From contig NZ_CP151076.1 of the NCBI RefSeq assembly GCF_038096165.1, forward strand, positions 1,364,001-1,428,000: DNA of 64,000 bases, given 5' to 3'. Position numbers and translations under genes: made by a program. A model generated the notes under the pieces. It was not told where the DNA came from. It did not search any database and worked only from the letters and a program-made list of their open reading frames with translations. The stretch's first letter is position 1; each line of letters starts with the position of its first letter. Shown piece by piece: positions 20,319 to 29,819 of this stretch. This stretch comes from Pseudomonas sp. G.S.17. GTDB taxonomy: Bacteria; Pseudomonadota; Gammaproteobacteria; Pseudomonadales; Pseudomonadaceae.

Positions 20319-21307
20319 TGAAAGCGGTGCATCCCGAAGTTGTAGCAGCCACTCGCGTTAACCCTGGTGAAACACTGCGTCAGGCCCGTGAGAATAAGAA
20401 CTGGTCGCTGCCAGATGTCGCCTTGAGGATGAACCTCACCGTAACGTCTCTGAGCAACCTTGAGGCTGGCGACTTCGATAAGCTGCCCGGGCACACGTTT
20501 GCCCGCGGTTATGTGCGCGCCTACGCCAAGTTGCTGGAGCTGGATCAGACCGCGCTGGTCAACCAGTTCGATCAGTACACCGGCACCGACGGCAAGGGCT
20601 CAGCTGTTCATGCGCTGGGCCGCATCGAAGAGCCGGTTCGGCTCTCACACAATATTTTGCGCATCGTCAGCCTGCTGTTGCTGGTGGTGCTGGTGGGTGG
20701 CGGTTTCCTTTGGTGGCAGGATCAGGCTTCCCAGCGTGGCAAGGATCCGGTCAGCTTGACGCCTGAACATGTGGAAGTCGAAAGCGCAGACGGCACCACG
20801 CAGATTCATCCGCTGGACGAGCCTGAAGATCAGGCCGTGACCGAATCATTGGGCAGCAATCAGTCGTCATTGCCGTTGAATACCGGTACGCCTGCGACGG
20901 AAGCGCCTTCATCGGCCCCGGCCCCTGCTGCGCCTTCCACCTCGGCAAACGTTCCACTGCATACGCCGACTACGCCGTCCGTTCCGGCGCGTGGTACGCC
21001 AGCCGTTCCAGGCACGCCGGCAACTACGCCAGACGTCACGGAAGCAGCGCCGGAAATCCCCGCTGGTGCTGGTCAAGTGGCTATGCAATTTACGGCTGAT
21101 TGCTGGACTCAGGTGACCGAAGCGGGCGGCAAGGTTCTTTTCAGTGGCATGAAACGCAAGGGCGACAGCCTCAACGTCAACGGCAAGCCGCCTTTGACGC
21201 TGCTGCTAGGGCATCCACCCGGTGTTTCGGTCAACTACAATGGCCAGCCGGTCGATTTGTCGTCGTTCACCAACGGCAAAACCGCTCGTCTGAAGGTAGG
21301 GCAATAA
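20315..21307 (+). CDS. rodZ: Cytoskeleton protein RodZ (HTH-TM-DUF4115)
   Basis: A 330-residue bitopic inner membrane protein that links MreB to the elongasome. An N-terminal Xre-like helix-turn-helix (TLRQARENKNWSLPDVALRM to FARGYVRAYAKLLELD, residues 20-80) is cytoplasmic. One membrane helix lies at about residues 112-130 (ILRIVSLLLLVVLVGGGFLWW). A long Pro/Thr/Ala-rich periplasmic linker (about 170-250) leads to a C-terminal DUF4115 beta domain (FTADCWTQVTEAGGKVLFSG). The linker is low-complexity and likely variable between strains. A second ATG directly follows the first. Confidence 0.95.
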   Translation: MMKAVHPEVVAATRVNPGETLRQARENKNWSLPDVALRMNLTVTSLSNLEAGDFDKLPGHTFARGYVRAYAKLLELDQTALVNQFDQYTGTDGKGSAVHALGRIEEPVRLSHNILRIVSLLLLVVLVGGGFLWWQDQASQRGKDPVSLTPEHVEVESADGTTQIHPLDEPEDQAVTESLGSNQSSLPLNTGTPATEAPSSAPAPAAPSTSANVPLHTPTTPSVPARGTPAVPGTPATTPDVTEAAPEIPAGAGQVAMQFTADCWTQVTEAGGKVLFSGMKRKGDSLNVNGKPPLTLLLGHPPGVSVNYNGQPVDLSSFTNGKTARLKVGQ

Positions 21308-21310
21308 TTC

Positions 21311-22420
21311 ATGCACGGCGAATCTCCGATCAAGCGTCGCGTATCCCGTAAAATCTGGGTCGGCTCGGTTCCGGTCGGTGGCGATGCGCCAATTGCCGTG
21401 CAGAGCATGACCAACAGCGACACCAATGATGTCGCGGCCACGGTCGCGCAAATCAATCGCCTTGAAGCTGCGGGTGTGGATATCGTGCGCATTTCGGTGC
21501 CCGATATGGACGCCGCTGAAGCGTTCGGTCGTATCAAACAGCTGGTCAAGGTGCCGCTGGTTGCCGATATCCACTTCGATTATCGAATCGCCTTGCGCGT
21601 TGCCGAACTGGGTGTCGATTGCCTGCGGATCAATCCGGGCAACATCGGTCGTGAAGACCGGGTTCGCGCGGTGGTGGATGCGGCCCGTGATCGCGGCATC
21701 CCGATCCGGATCGGCGTGAACGCCGGTTCCCTGGAAAAAGACCTGCAGAAAAAATACGGCGAACCAACGCCTGCCGCGCTGGTGGAGTCCGCTTTGCGGC
21801 ACGTCGAACACCTTGAACGCCTGAATTTCCCGGACTTCAAGGTCAGCGTGAAAGCCTCCGACGTGTTCATGGCCGTCGAGGCCTATCGCCTGCTGGCCAA
21901 GGAAATCGTCCAGCCGTTGCACCTGGGTATCACCGAAGCCGGTGGCCTGCGTTCAGGCACAGTGAAATCCGCCGTTGGCCTCGGTATGCTGCTGGCCGAC
22001 GGGATTGGCGATACTATCCGCATCTCGCTGGCCGCTGACCCGGTCGAAGAGGTGAAAGTCGGCTACGACATCCTCAAATCGTTGCACCTTCGTTCCCGTG
22101 GCATCAACTTCATCGCCTGCCCCAGCTGCTCGCGGCAGAACTTCGATGTGGTCAAGACCATGAATGAACTGGAAGGGCGTCTCGAAGATTTGCTGGTGCC
22201 GCTGGACGTTGCCGTTATTGGTTGTGTGGTCAACGGTCCGGGTGAAGCCAAGGAAGCGCATATCGGGCTGACTGGCGGTACGCCGAACCTGATCTACATC
22301 GATGGCAAGCCGGCGCAGAAGCTGACCAATGACAATCTGGTGGATGAGCTGGAACGCTTGATTCGCCAGAAAGCGGCCGAAAAGGTCGCAGCCGACGCAG
22401 CGCTCATCGCGCGCGGCTAA
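21311..22420 (+). CDS. ispG: 4-hydroxy-3-methylbut-2-en-1-yl diphosphate synthase IspG
   Basis: IspG (369 residues) reduces MEcPP to HMBPP in the MEP isoprenoid pathway using a [4Fe-4S] cluster. The TIM-barrel part has [28 protein letters not shown] and [10 protein letters not shown]. The C-terminal cluster ligands are in [11 protein letters not shown] (two Cys, about 271-274) and [18 protein letters not shown] (Cys about 306, Glu about 313). It starts 3 bp after rodZ. It is another Fe-S client near the isc genes. Confidence 0.97.
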   Translation: MHGESPIKRRVSRKIWVGSVPVGGDAPIAVQSMTNSDTNDVAATVAQINRLEAAGVDIVRISVPDMDAAEAFGRIKQLVKVPLVADIHFDYRIALRVAELGVDCLRINPGNIGREDRVRAVVDAARDRGIPIRIGVNAGSLEKDLQKKYGEPTPAALVESALRHVEHLERLNFPDFKVSVKASDVFMAVEAYRLLAKEIVQPLHLGITEAGGLRSGTVKSAVGLGMLLADGIGDTIRISLAADPVEEVKVGYDILKSLHLRSRGINFIACPSCSRQNFDVVKTMNELEGRLEDLLVPLDVAVIGCVVNGPGEAKEAHIGLTGGTPNLIYIDGKPAQKLTNDNLVDELERLIRQKAAEKVAADAALIARG

Positions 22421-22444
22421 CCCAAGAATTGTTAAGGATTTTTT

Positions 22445-23734
22445 GTGAGTAAGTCTCTGCAAGCCATTCGTGGCATGAACGATATCCTGCCCGAGCAGAC
22501 CCCGTTGTGGCGTCATTTCGAAGGTACCGTCTCGCGTTTGCTGGATAACTACGGTTACCGGCAGATTCGCATGCCCATCGTGGAGTTCACCGATCTGTTC
22601 AAACGCTCCATCGGCGAAGTCACTGACATCGTTGAAAAGGAGATGTACACCTTCGAAGACCGCAATGGCGATTCGCTGACCTTGCGTCCTGAAGGTACCG
22701 CCGCGTGCGTGCGTGCGGTGCTTGAACACGGCATCACTGGCGGTGGCCAGGTGCAGAAACTCTGGTACATCGGGCCGATGTTCCGCCACGAACGCCCGCA
22801 GAAAGGCCGCTATCGCCAGTTTCACCAGATTGGCCTGGAAGTCTTCAACCTGGACGGCCCGGACATCGACGCAGAGCTGATCGTCATGACCTGGCGCCTG
22901 TGGAAGGAGCTCGGCATTCGCGACGCGGTGAAACTTGAGCTGAACAGCCTGGGCACCAGCGAAGCGCGTGCGCGTTATCGCGATGCACTGGTGGAATTCC
23001 TCTCGTCGCGTCTGAGCGAGCTGGATGAAGACAGCCAGCGTCGCCTGAAAACCAATCCGTTGCGTGTGCTCGATACCAAGAATCCGGAAACCCAGGCCGT
23101 GCTGGTCGATGCGCCGAAACTGGCGGATTACCTGGACGATGAGTCGCGCATCCATTTCGAAGGCCTCAAGGCGCGTCTGGATGCGGTCGGTATTCCTTAC
23201 GTGATCAACCCGAAGCTGGTGCGCGGGCTGGACTATTACAGCAAGACCGTTTTCGAGTGGGTCACCGACAAACTCGGTTCCCAGGGCACGGTATGCGCCG
23301 GTGGTCGTTACGACGGTCTGGTTGAGCAAATGGGCGGCAAGCCAACGCCGGGCGTCGGTTTCGCCATGGGTATTGAGCGTCTGGTGCTGTTGCTGGAAAC
23401 CCTGGAGCAGATCCCGGAAGAAATTTCCCGCCAGGTGGATGTTTATCTGTGCGCGTTCGGCGAAGCTGCCGAGCTGGCTGCGTTGGCCCTGACCGAACGG
23501 GTCCGTGACCAGCTGCCAACCTTGCGTTTGCAGGTCAATGCCGGTGCCGGTAGCTTCAAGAGCCAGTTCAAGAAAGCCGACAAGAGCGGCGCACTGTTTG
23601 CCCTGATCCTCGGTGAGGAGGAACTGGCGCAGCAGGTAATCGGTGTCAAACCCCTGCGTGGTCAGGGCGAACAACAAAATATTGCCTGGGATGCTCTGTC
23701 CGAGCACCTGGCCTCCTGCGTTGTGCAGGGTTGA
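22445..23734 (+). CDS. hisS: Histidyl-tRNA synthetase
   Basis: A class II synthetase (429 residues) that charges tRNA-His. Motif 1 region: [19 protein letters not shown]. Motif 2: [19 protein letters not shown]. Histidine-specific motifs: [15 protein letters not shown] and [13 protein letters not shown]. Motif 3: [18 protein letters not shown]-terminal anticodon-binding domain follows (about 330-429). The start codon is GTG (AAGGATTTTTT upstream). It lies 24 bp after ispG. Confidence 0.97.
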   Translation: MSKSLQAIRGMNDILPEQTPLWRHFEGTVSRLLDNYGYRQIRMPIVEFTDLFKRSIGEVTDIVEKEMYTFEDRNGDSLTLRPEGTAACVRAVLEHGITGGGQVQKLWYIGPMFRHERPQKGRYRQFHQIGLEVFNLDGPDIDAELIVMTWRLWKELGIRDAVKLELNSLGTSEARARYRDALVEFLSSRLSELDEDSQRRLKTNPLRVLDTKNPETQAVLVDAPKLADYLDDESRIHFEGLKARLDAVGIPYVINPKLVRGLDYYSKTVFEWVTDKLGSQGTVCAGGRYDGLVEQMGGKPTPGVGFAMGIERLVLLLETLEQIPEEISRQVDVYLCAFGEAAELAALALTERVRDQLPTLRLQVNAGAGSFKSQFKKADKSGALFALILGEEELAQQVIGVKPLRGQGEQQNIAWDALSEHLASCVVQG

Positions 23735-23773
23735 AGCTGATTAACAGCCGATTTAGCGAATAGGAGTATTGGG

Positions 23774-24415
23774 GTGTCGCGTACCGAAGATGAAGAGCTG
23801 GCGGTGATGAAGGACTGGTGGCAGCGTAACGGCAAACCCCTGTTGACTGGCGGTTTGCTGGCGTTGGTCATTGTCCTTGGCTGGCAGGCGTGGAGCAGAT
23901 ACGAGAGCAATCAGTCGCAAGGTGCCTCCGCGTTGTACCAGCAATTGCTGGAAACCGCGCTGACGCCCAGCGGCCAGGCCGACATCGCACGTGTCGCCGA
24001 TATCGCCAACAAGCTGAAAAGCGAGTTCGGTGGCACGGCTTACGCACAGTACGGCAGTCTTTTCGTCGCCAAGGTGGCGGTGGACAATGCCAAGCTGGAT
24101 GACGCAGTCGCCGAGCTGAAACTGGTCACCGACAAGCCGGCCAGCGACACGCTGGGCGAAATCGCCCGTCAGCGTCTGGCTCGCGTCTTGGCGGCACAGA
24201 ACAAGACCGAAGATGCCCTGAAACTGCTGGAAGGCGATGCCGACAAGGCGTTCCTGGCCAGTCGTGAAGAACTCAAGGGTGACCTGCTGGTACAGCTGGG
24301 TCGCACTGACGCTGCGCATGCTGCATACCAAAAAGCCAAATCCGCGCTGTCTGAAGAAGCAGCCGTAGGTGGCCTACAAATGAAGCTCGACGACTTGGCC
24401 AAAGGGGATGCGTGA
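23774..24415 (+). CDS. yfgM: YfgM family ancillary SecYEG translocon protein
   Basis: A 213-residue bitopic membrane protein: a cytoplasmic N-terminus (SRTEDEELAVMKDWWQRNGK), one membrane helix at about residues 24-41 (LLTGGLLALVIVLGWQAW), then a periplasmic TPR-like helical domain. YfgM binds SecYEG and the chaperone PpiD and influences envelope protein traffic. The start is GTG at 23774, with TAGGAGTATTGGG upstream. Its stop overlaps the bamB start by 8 bp, so the two are probably translationally coupled. Confidence 0.93.
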   Translation: MSRTEDEELAVMKDWWQRNGKPLLTGGLLALVIVLGWQAWSRYESNQSQGASALYQQLLETALTPSGQADIARVADIANKLKSEFGGTAYAQYGSLFVAKVAVDNAKLDDAVAELKLVTDKPASDTLGEIARQRLARVLAAQNKTEDALKLLEGDADKAFLASREELKGDLLVQLGRTDAAHAAYQKAKSALSEEAAVGGLQMKLDDLAKGDA

Positions 24416-25559
24416 CGTGATGCGTTGGAAACATGCAGCATTGCTGGCTCTGGCCATTTTGGCCGCGGGTTGCAGCAGCAACAGCAAGAAAGAATTGCCA
24501 CCGGCCGAGCTGACCGACTTCAAAGACGAAGTGGTCCTGCACAAGCAGTGGAGCCGTTCGATCGGTGACGGTCAGGGCAAAACCTACAACATGCTGGTTC
24601 CGGCTATCGACGGCGACCGCATCTTCGCCTCGGACGTGACTGGCGTGATCATGGCGCTGGATCGTCTGAACGGCGATGTGGTCTGGAAGAAAGACCTCGA
24701 ACTGCCGGTTTCCGGCGCCGTCGGTGTCGGCTACGGCATGCTGATGGTGGGTACGCTCAAGGGCGAAATCGTCGTCCTTGACGAAGCCACCGGCGAAGAA
24801 AAATGGCGCGCTCGCGTGACCAGTGAAGTGCTGGCTCCGCCTGCCACCAACGGTGACGTGGTGGTTGTCCAGACCCAGGATGACCGCGTGATCGGCTTCG
24901 ATGCCGCCACCGGCACCCAGCGCTGGATCTACGAAAGCACGCCTGCAGTATTGACGCTGCGCGGTACTGGCGCGCCGATCGTGACCAATCACCTTGCGGT
25001 GGCTGGCCTGTCGACCGGTAAAATCGTTGCGCTGGACACAGCCAGCGGCGTGCCGGCCTGGGAGCAGCGCGTTGCTATCCCGCAAGGTCGCTCGGAGCTG
25101 GAACGCGTTGTCGATATCGACGGCGGGCTGCTGCTTTCCGGTGGCACCTTGTACGTTGCCAGCTACCAGGGCCGGGTTGCCGGTCTGGAACTGGAAAGCG
25201 GTCGGGTACTCTGGCAGCGTGATGCATCCAGCTACGCCGGTGTCGCCCAGGGTTTTGGCAGCGTCTACGTCAGCCTGGCCAACGGCACCGTCGAAGGTAT
25301 CGATGAGCGTTCTTCTACAGCACTGTGGAGCAACGATGCCCTGGCTCGCCGCCAACTCGGCGCGCCGGAAGTTTATTCCAGTTACGTTGCGGTCGGCGAC
25401 ATGGAAGGCTATCTGCACCTGTTGAGCCAGGTAGATGGTCGCTTCGTGGGGCGTGAGCGCATTGACAGCGACGGCCTGCGTGCCCGTCCGCTGGTAGTTG
25501 GCGACATGATTTATGTGTTTGGCAACAGTGGCAAGCTGGAAGCCCTGACCATCAAGTAA
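24408..25559 (+). CDS. bamB: Outer membrane assembly lipoprotein BamB
   Basis: A 383-residue lipoprotein of the BAM complex that inserts beta-barrel proteins. The signal peptide ends in the lipobox LAAGC with Cys near residue 22. The rest is an eight-bladed PQQ/WD40-like propeller with repeated blades (ALDRLNGDVVWKKDLELP, VLDEATGEEKWRARVTSE, GFDAATGTQRWIYESTPA, ALDTASGVPAWEQRVA, GLELESGRVLWQRDASSY). The conserved start MRDVMRWKHAALLALA supports ATG at 24408 despite its overlap with yfgM. A hairpin follows before der. Confidence 0.96.
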   Translation: MRDVMRWKHAALLALAILAAGCSSNSKKELPPAELTDFKDEVVLHKQWSRSIGDGQGKTYNMLVPAIDGDRIFASDVTGVIMALDRLNGDVVWKKDLELPVSGAVGVGYGMLMVGTLKGEIVVLDEATGEEKWRARVTSEVLAPPATNGDVVVVQTQDDRVIGFDAATGTQRWIYESTPAVLTLRGTGAPIVTNHLAVAGLSTGKIVALDTASGVPAWEQRVAIPQGRSELERVVDIDGGLLLSGGTLYVASYQGRVAGLELESGRVLWQRDASSYAGVAQGFGSVYVSLANGTVEGIDERSSTALWSNDALARRQLGAPEVYSSYVAVGDMEGYLHLLSQVDGRFVGRERIDSDGLRARPLVVGDMIYVFGNSGKLEALTIK

Positions 25560-25645
25560 AGACTGTCTATGCTTGAGGTCCTGGACCTCTCGCAACCCCG
25601 CTCCGGCAGGGTTTGCAGCGCCGCAAGGTGCTGCTCCGAACTCCG

Positions 25646-25670
25646 GCCGCTGCCCTGCAGCGGCTTTTGT
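25646..25670 (+). terminator. Probable Rho-independent terminator between bamB and der
   Basis: GCCGCTG (25646-25652) and CAGCGGC (25658-25664) form a 7-bp stem with a 5-base loop followed by TTTTGT. It may end or attenuate the run before der. Confidence 0.6.
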
Positions 25671-25700
25671 ATTTTCTGAAATAACGAAGTGGAGAGCCGC

Positions 25701-27173
25701 ATGGTTCCCGTAATCGCCCTGGTGGGTCGACCGAACGTCGGCAAGTCCACCTTGTTCAACCGCCTGACCAGGACCCGCGACGCTATCGTCGGCGATCTGT
25801 CCGGTCTGACCCGTGATCGCCAATACGGTGAGGCCAAGTGGCAAGGGCGCTCCTACATCCTGATCGATACCGGCGGTATTTCCGGCGACGAGCATGGCAT
25901 GGATGAAAAAATGGCCGAGCAATCGCTGCTGGCCATCGAAGAAGCTGATGTCGTGCTGTTCCTGGTTGACTCCCGTGCCGGTTTCACCGCTGCGGACCAG
26001 ATGATCGGCGAGCACTTGCGCAAGCGTGGCAAGCGTTCCTACGTGGTCGCCAACAAGGTCGACAACATCGATCCGGAAATGGCCCGCGCCGAATTTGCCC
26101 CTCTGGGCATGGGCGACGCCATCCCGGTCGCGGGTGCACACGGTCGTGGCATCAGCCAGATGCTGGAAATCGCCCTCAGCCAATTCCCGAAAGACGAAGG
26201 GGAAGAGGAAGAGGAAGGCGAAGCTGAAGTTGTCGCCGAAGGCCAGGAAGCCAAGCGCATCCCGGGCCCAAGCGAAAAAGACGGCATCAAGATCGCCATC
26301 ATCGGTCGTCCCAACGTTGGCAAGTCGACGCTGGTCAACCGCATGCTGGGTGAAGACCGGGTTATCGTGTACGACGAGCCCGGCACCACCCGCGACAGCA
26401 TTTATATCCCGTTCACCCGCAACGACGAAAAGTACACGCTGATCGACACCGCCGGTGTGCGCAAGCGCGGCAAGATCCACGAGGAAGTTGAAAAGTTCTC
26501 GGTGGTGAAAACCCTGCAGGCCATCAAAGACGCCAACGTGGTGATCTTCGTGATGGACGCCCGTGAAGGTGTGGTCGATCACGACCTCAACCTGCTGGGC
26601 TTCGCCCTGGAGTCCGGTCGTGCGCTGGTCATCGCCCTGAACAAGTGGGATGGCATGGTGCCGAGCGAACGCGACTTCGTGAAGACCGAGCTTGAACGCC
26701 GGTTGTTCTTCGTCGACTTCGCCGATATCCACTTCATCTCGGCCTTGCATGGCACGGGTGTGGGTAACCTGTATCAGTCGGTGCAGAACTCGTTCAAGTC
26801 CGCCGTTACCCGTTGGCCGACCAGCCGCCTGACCCAGATCCTTGAAGACGCGGTCAGCGAGCATGCGCCGCCGATGGTGGGCAGTCGTCGTATCAAGCTG
26901 CGTTATGCGCACTTGGGTGGCGCCAACCCGCCGTTGATCGTGATCCACGGTAACCAGGTCGAAAAAGTACCCAAGTCTTACGTCCGTTACCTGGAAAACA
27001 CTTACCGCCGCGTGCTGAAACTGGTCGGTACGCCGATCCGTATCGAGTTCAAAGGCGGCGAGAACCCGTACGAAGGCAACAAGAACACGCTGACTGACCG
27101 TCAGGTCAACAAGAAGCGTCGAATGATGTCGCACCACAAGAAAGCCGACAAGAAGCGTCGCGACAAGCGCTGA
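25701..27173 (+). CDS. der: Ribosome biogenesis GTPase Der (EngA)
   Basis: A 490-residue protein with two tandem GTPase domains, needed for 50S subunit maturation. The first domain has GRPNVGKST (residues 9-17) and DTGGISGDE; the second repeats GRPNVGKST near residue 205 with DTAGVRKRG. An acidic linker rich in Glu (about 168-185) joins them, and a C-terminal KH-like domain ends in a strongly basic tail ([11 protein letters not shown]). ATG at 25701 with GGAGAG upstream is chosen over GTG at 25689, as homologues begin [12 protein letters not shown]. Confidence 0.97.
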   Translation: MVPVIALVGRPNVGKSTLFNRLTRTRDAIVGDLSGLTRDRQYGEAKWQGRSYILIDTGGISGDEHGMDEKMAEQSLLAIEEADVVLFLVDSRAGFTAADQMIGEHLRKRGKRSYVVANKVDNIDPEMARAEFAPLGMGDAIPVAGAHGRGISQMLEIALSQFPKDEGEEEEEGEAEVVAEGQEAKRIPGPSEKDGIKIAIIGRPNVGKSTLVNRMLGEDRVIVYDEPGTTRDSIYIPFTRNDEKYTLIDTAGVRKRGKIHEEVEKFSVVKTLQAIKDANVVIFVMDAREGVVDHDLNLLGFALESGRALVIALNKWDGMVPSERDFVKTELERRLFFVDFADIHFISALHGTGVGNLYQSVQNSFKSAVTRWPTSRLTQILEDAVSEHAPPMVGSRRIKLRYAHLGGANPPLIVIHGNQVEKVPKSYVRYLENTYRRVLKLVGTPIRIEFKGGENPYEGNKNTLTDRQVNKKRRMMSHHKKADKKRRDKR

Positions 27174-27194
27174 TTCTGTAACAGGCTTTCTCCG

Positions 27195-27221
27195 AAAAGG
27201 CGCTAATCGCGCCTTTTTTTA
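27195..27221 (+). terminator. Rho-independent terminator after der
   Basis: AAAGGCGC and GCGCCTTT flank the loop TAATC and are followed by a T run to 27220. Confidence 0.9.
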
Positions 27222-27291
27222 TGCGCGCTCTATGGGCTATTCTGCATGACCCGTGCCACCGTGGAGCCGGGCGTTCAGTTGAGAAGGCACC

Positions 27292-28440
27292 ATGATTACG
27301 AGCAAGCTGCCCAACGTCGGCACCACCATTTTCACCGTCATGTCCCAGCTCGCAGCCGAGACCGGCGCGATCAATCTTTCCCAGGGTTTTCCGGATTTCG
27401 ATGGCCCGCAAGCGCTGCGCGATGCGTTGAGCCGTCATGTTGCCGAAGGTCATAACCAATACGCGCCAATGACCGGTTTGCCCGCGTTGCGCCAGCAGGT
27501 TGCAGCCAAGATAGCGCGCAACTACGGCCGTCAGGCCGACCCGGAAACAGAAATCACCATTACGCCGGGCGCTACCCAGGCGATTTTCTGCGCGATCCAG
27601 ACCGTGGTTCAGCCCGGCGATGAAGTCATTATTTTTGACCCGTGCTACGACAGCTATGAACCGTCTGTGGAGTTGGCGGGCGGGCGTTGTGTGCATGTGC
27701 AGTTGACGCTGGGTGACTTTGCCATCGACTGGCAGAAACTCAGCGATGCGCTCAGCCCGCGTACCCGCATGATCGTGATCAACAGCCCGCATAATCCCAG
27801 CGGCGCCTTGATCACCCGCGCCGATCTGGATCGTCTGGCCGCGCTGATTGCCGATCGCGACATCTATCTGCTCAGCGACGAGGTCTATGAGCATCTGGTG
27901 TTCGACGGTGTTCAGCACGCCAGCGTGTTGGCGCATGAAGAACTGTATCAGCGCGCCTTCGTGGTCAGCTCGTTCGGCAAGACGTATCACGTCACTGGCT
28001 GGAAAACCGGCTATGTGGTTGCGCCTCCGGCATTGACTGCCGAGCTGCGCAAGATCCACCAGTACGTGAGTTTCTGCGGTGTCACGCCGTTGCAGTACGC
28101 GTTGGCCGATTTCATGGCGGAGCATCCCGAACACGTCGAAGAACTTCCGGCGTTCTATCAGGCCAAGCGGGACTTCTTCTGCGACCGACTGAAGACGTCG
28201 CGCTTCAGCTTCACGCCAGTCGGCGGCACCTATTTCCAGTTGGTGGACTATTCGCAAATCCGGCCGGACCTCAACGACGTGGACATGTCGCTGTGGATGA
28301 CCCGCGAGCACGGCGTCGCGAGCATTCCAATTTCCGTGTTCTATCAAAGCCCGCCTGAAGGCCAGCGGATCATTCGCCTGTGCTTTGCCAAGCGTGAAGA
28401 AACGTTGCGTCTGGCAGCGGAGAAGTTATGCGCGATCTAA
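27292..28440 (+). CDS. PLP aminotransferase, methionine/glutamine-dependent type (YbdL/MtnE-like)
   Basis: A 382-residue class I aminotransferase. It starts MITSKLPNVGTTIFTVMSQL and has NLSQGFPDFDGP, ITPGATQAIFCAIQ, the substrate-region NSPHNPSGALI, and the PLP lysine in SSFGKTYHVTGWKTGYV (first K near residue 232). These features match methionine aminotransferases of the YbdL group, which convert 2-oxo-4-methylthiobutyrate to methionine with glutamine as amino donor. The stop overlaps the start of the following omega-amidase gene by 13 bp. The pairing fits the known coupling in which the amidase removes alpha-ketoglutaramate and drives the transamination. Other aromatic or kynurenine substrates are possible. 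Confidence 0.85.
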   Translation: MITSKLPNVGTTIFTVMSQLAAETGAINLSQGFPDFDGPQALRDALSRHVAEGHNQYAPMTGLPALRQQVAAKIARNYGRQADPETEITITPGATQAIFCAIQTVVQPGDEVIIFDPCYDSYEPSVELAGGRCVHVQLTLGDFAIDWQKLSDALSPRTRMIVINSPHNPSGALITRADLDRLAALIADRDIYLLSDEVYEHLVFDGVQHASVLAHEELYQRAFVVSSFGKTYHVTGWKTGYVVAPPALTAELRKIHQYVSFCGVTPLQYALADFMAEHPEHVEELPAFYQAKRDFFCDRLKTSRFSFTPVGGTYFQLVDYSQIRPDLNDVDMSLWMTREHGVASIPISVFYQSPPEGQRIIRLCFAKREETLRLAAEKLCAI

Positions 28441-29219
28441 GCCAGTTGCCGAACCTGAATCTGGCGTTGGTCCAGACCTCTCTGGCCTGGCATGACCGCC
28501 TGGCCAATCACGAGCATTTCGCCATGCTGCTGGACCCGCTCAGCGGTGCTGATCTGGTGATCCTGCCCGAAATGTTCACCACGGGGTTTTCCATGGCGTC
28601 GGAAACCCTGGCGGAACCGGAATTCGGGCCCACCGCCAAGTGGATGCTCGCCCAGGCCAAGCGCCTGCAAGCGGTGGTCACTGGCAGCATCATCGTCAAG
28701 GCGGCTGACGGCAGCCATCGCAACAGGTTGCTGTGGGCGCGCCCGGATGGGGAATTGCTGCATTACGACAAACGCCACCTGTTCCGCATGGCTGGCGAGC
28801 ATGAGCACTACAGTCCGGGTGACCAGCAGGTGCAGTTCGAACTCAAGGGCTGGCGGATTCGCCCGCTGATTTGCTACGACCTGCGATTCCCGGTGTGGAG
28901 CCGCGATGCGCAGAACACCGATCTGCTGCTGTACACCGCTAACTGGCCGGGCGCACGGCGTCTTCAATGGAATCGTCTGCTGCCCGCGCGGGCCATTGAG
29001 AATCTTTGCTACGTCGCTGCGGTGAACCGCACCGGTACCGACGGCAAAGGCTTTGCTTACACCGGCGACAGCCAGGTCCTGGATTTCCAGGGTGAAAGCC
29101 TGTTCAGCGCGGGTGAAGCCGAGGGCGTGTTTGAGGTGTCGTTGAATGCGGCGGAACTTGCGGCTTATCGCACAAGGTTTCCTGCCGATCTCGATGCCGA
29201 TACATTCGAGATACATTAA
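28428..29219 (+). CDS. Omega-amidase / nitrilase-superfamily amidohydrolase (YafV-like)
   Basis: A 263-residue carbon-nitrogen hydrolase. The catalytic triad is visible: Glu in VILPEMFTTGFSM (about residue 44), Lys in HYDKRHLFRMAGEH (about 113) and Cys in IRPLICYDLRFPVW (about 147). The YafV/Nit2 group hydrolyses alpha-ketoglutaramate to 2-oxoglutarate. The gene overlaps the upstream aminotransferase, which would produce this compound from glutamine. ATG (MRDLSQLPN) with AGCGGAGAAG upstream inside the aminotransferase gene. Confidence 0.87.
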   Translation: MRDLSQLPNLNLALVQTSLAWHDRLANHEHFAMLLDPLSGADLVILPEMFTTGFSMASETLAEPEFGPTAKWMLAQAKRLQAVVTGSIIVKAADGSHRNRLLWARPDGELLHYDKRHLFRMAGEHEHYSPGDQQVQFELKGWRIRPLICYDLRFPVWSRDAQNTDLLLYTANWPGARRLQWNRLLPARAIENLCYVAAVNRTGTDGKGFAYTGDSQVLDFQGESLFSAGEAEGVFEVSLNAAELAAYRTRFPADLDADTFEIH

Positions 29220-29293
29220 TTGTGTTCAGTTGTGTCTGAGTTTGCCGATACGCCGTCTATCCATTACTGAATGTTTCTTTTCGGGAGTACGGC

Positions 29294-29716
29294 ATGACCA
29301 CGATCAGCACGTCATCACTCAGCTCATACGCAGCGGCGTTCAGCGTCACCGTCAAGAAAGACGATGCCGCAACCACTGCCGCCTCGACTGATGCGGTCGC
29401 GGCGGCCGATGACAGCAGCAAGCGCACAACCGTCGCTGTTAATGCAACGGGCGCTGGCGGTGCCGCTGGTAGTTCGACTTCCGATGCCACTCAACAAAGC
29501 ATCGACCAGCTCAAAGAACAGATCAAAGAGACTGAAAAGCAGCTGCAGAAAGAACAGCAGCAGTTGGCTGCTGCACAGAACGGTCACGGTTCTGATGCAG
29601 AGAAAGCTCAGCGAGTGATGGCGATTCAGACTCAGATAGCCAGCACCACTGCGTTGTTGCAATCCCAGCAGGCCGCGTTGATCCAGCTAACAGGTGGCGT
29701 TAACACCACGGCGTAA
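29294..29716 (+). CDS. FlxA-like coiled-coil protein
   Basis: A 140-residue protein with a Ser/Thr/Ala-rich, disordered N-terminal half (residues 1-70) and a C-terminal coiled coil rich in Gln, Lys and Glu (about 72-130, SIDQLKEQIKETEKQLQKEQ then QLAAAQNGHGSD and IQTQIASTTALLQSQQAAL). This resembles the FlxA-like family, whose function is not established (in E. coli, flxA is in the flagellar regulon). No signal peptide. A TTCGGGAGTACGGC ribosome binding region precedes ATG. It is convergent with leuA and shares its terminator. Confidence 0.7.
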   Translation: MTTISTSSLSSYAAAFSVTVKKDDAATTAASTDAVAAADDSSKRTTVAVNATGAGGAAGSSTSDATQQSIDQLKEQIKETEKQLQKEQQQLAAAQNGHGSDAEKAQRVMAIQTQIASTTALLQSQQAALIQLTGGVNTTA

Positions 29717-29771
29717 GGCGGTCTGCCGTCGGAAACAGATATTCACTGATCCGCAAAAACAGCCTCAAACG

Positions 29772-29803
29772 AAAAGCCCGAAGCAAATGCTTCGGGCTTT
29801 TTC
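29772..29803. terminator. Bidirectional terminator between FlxA-like gene and leuA
   Basis: AAAAGCCCGAAGC and GCTTCGGGCTTTT pair over 13 bp with T runs on both strands, in the gap between two convergent genes. Confidence 0.92.
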
Positions 29804-29819
29804 GTTGCGCTCAGGCGTT

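Noticed and set aside
24273..27137. A 954-codon open frame on the minus strand opposite yfgM, bamB and der
   Set aside because: It is a shadow of GC-rich codon usage in real plus-strand genes. It contains no family motif and spans several unrelated genes.
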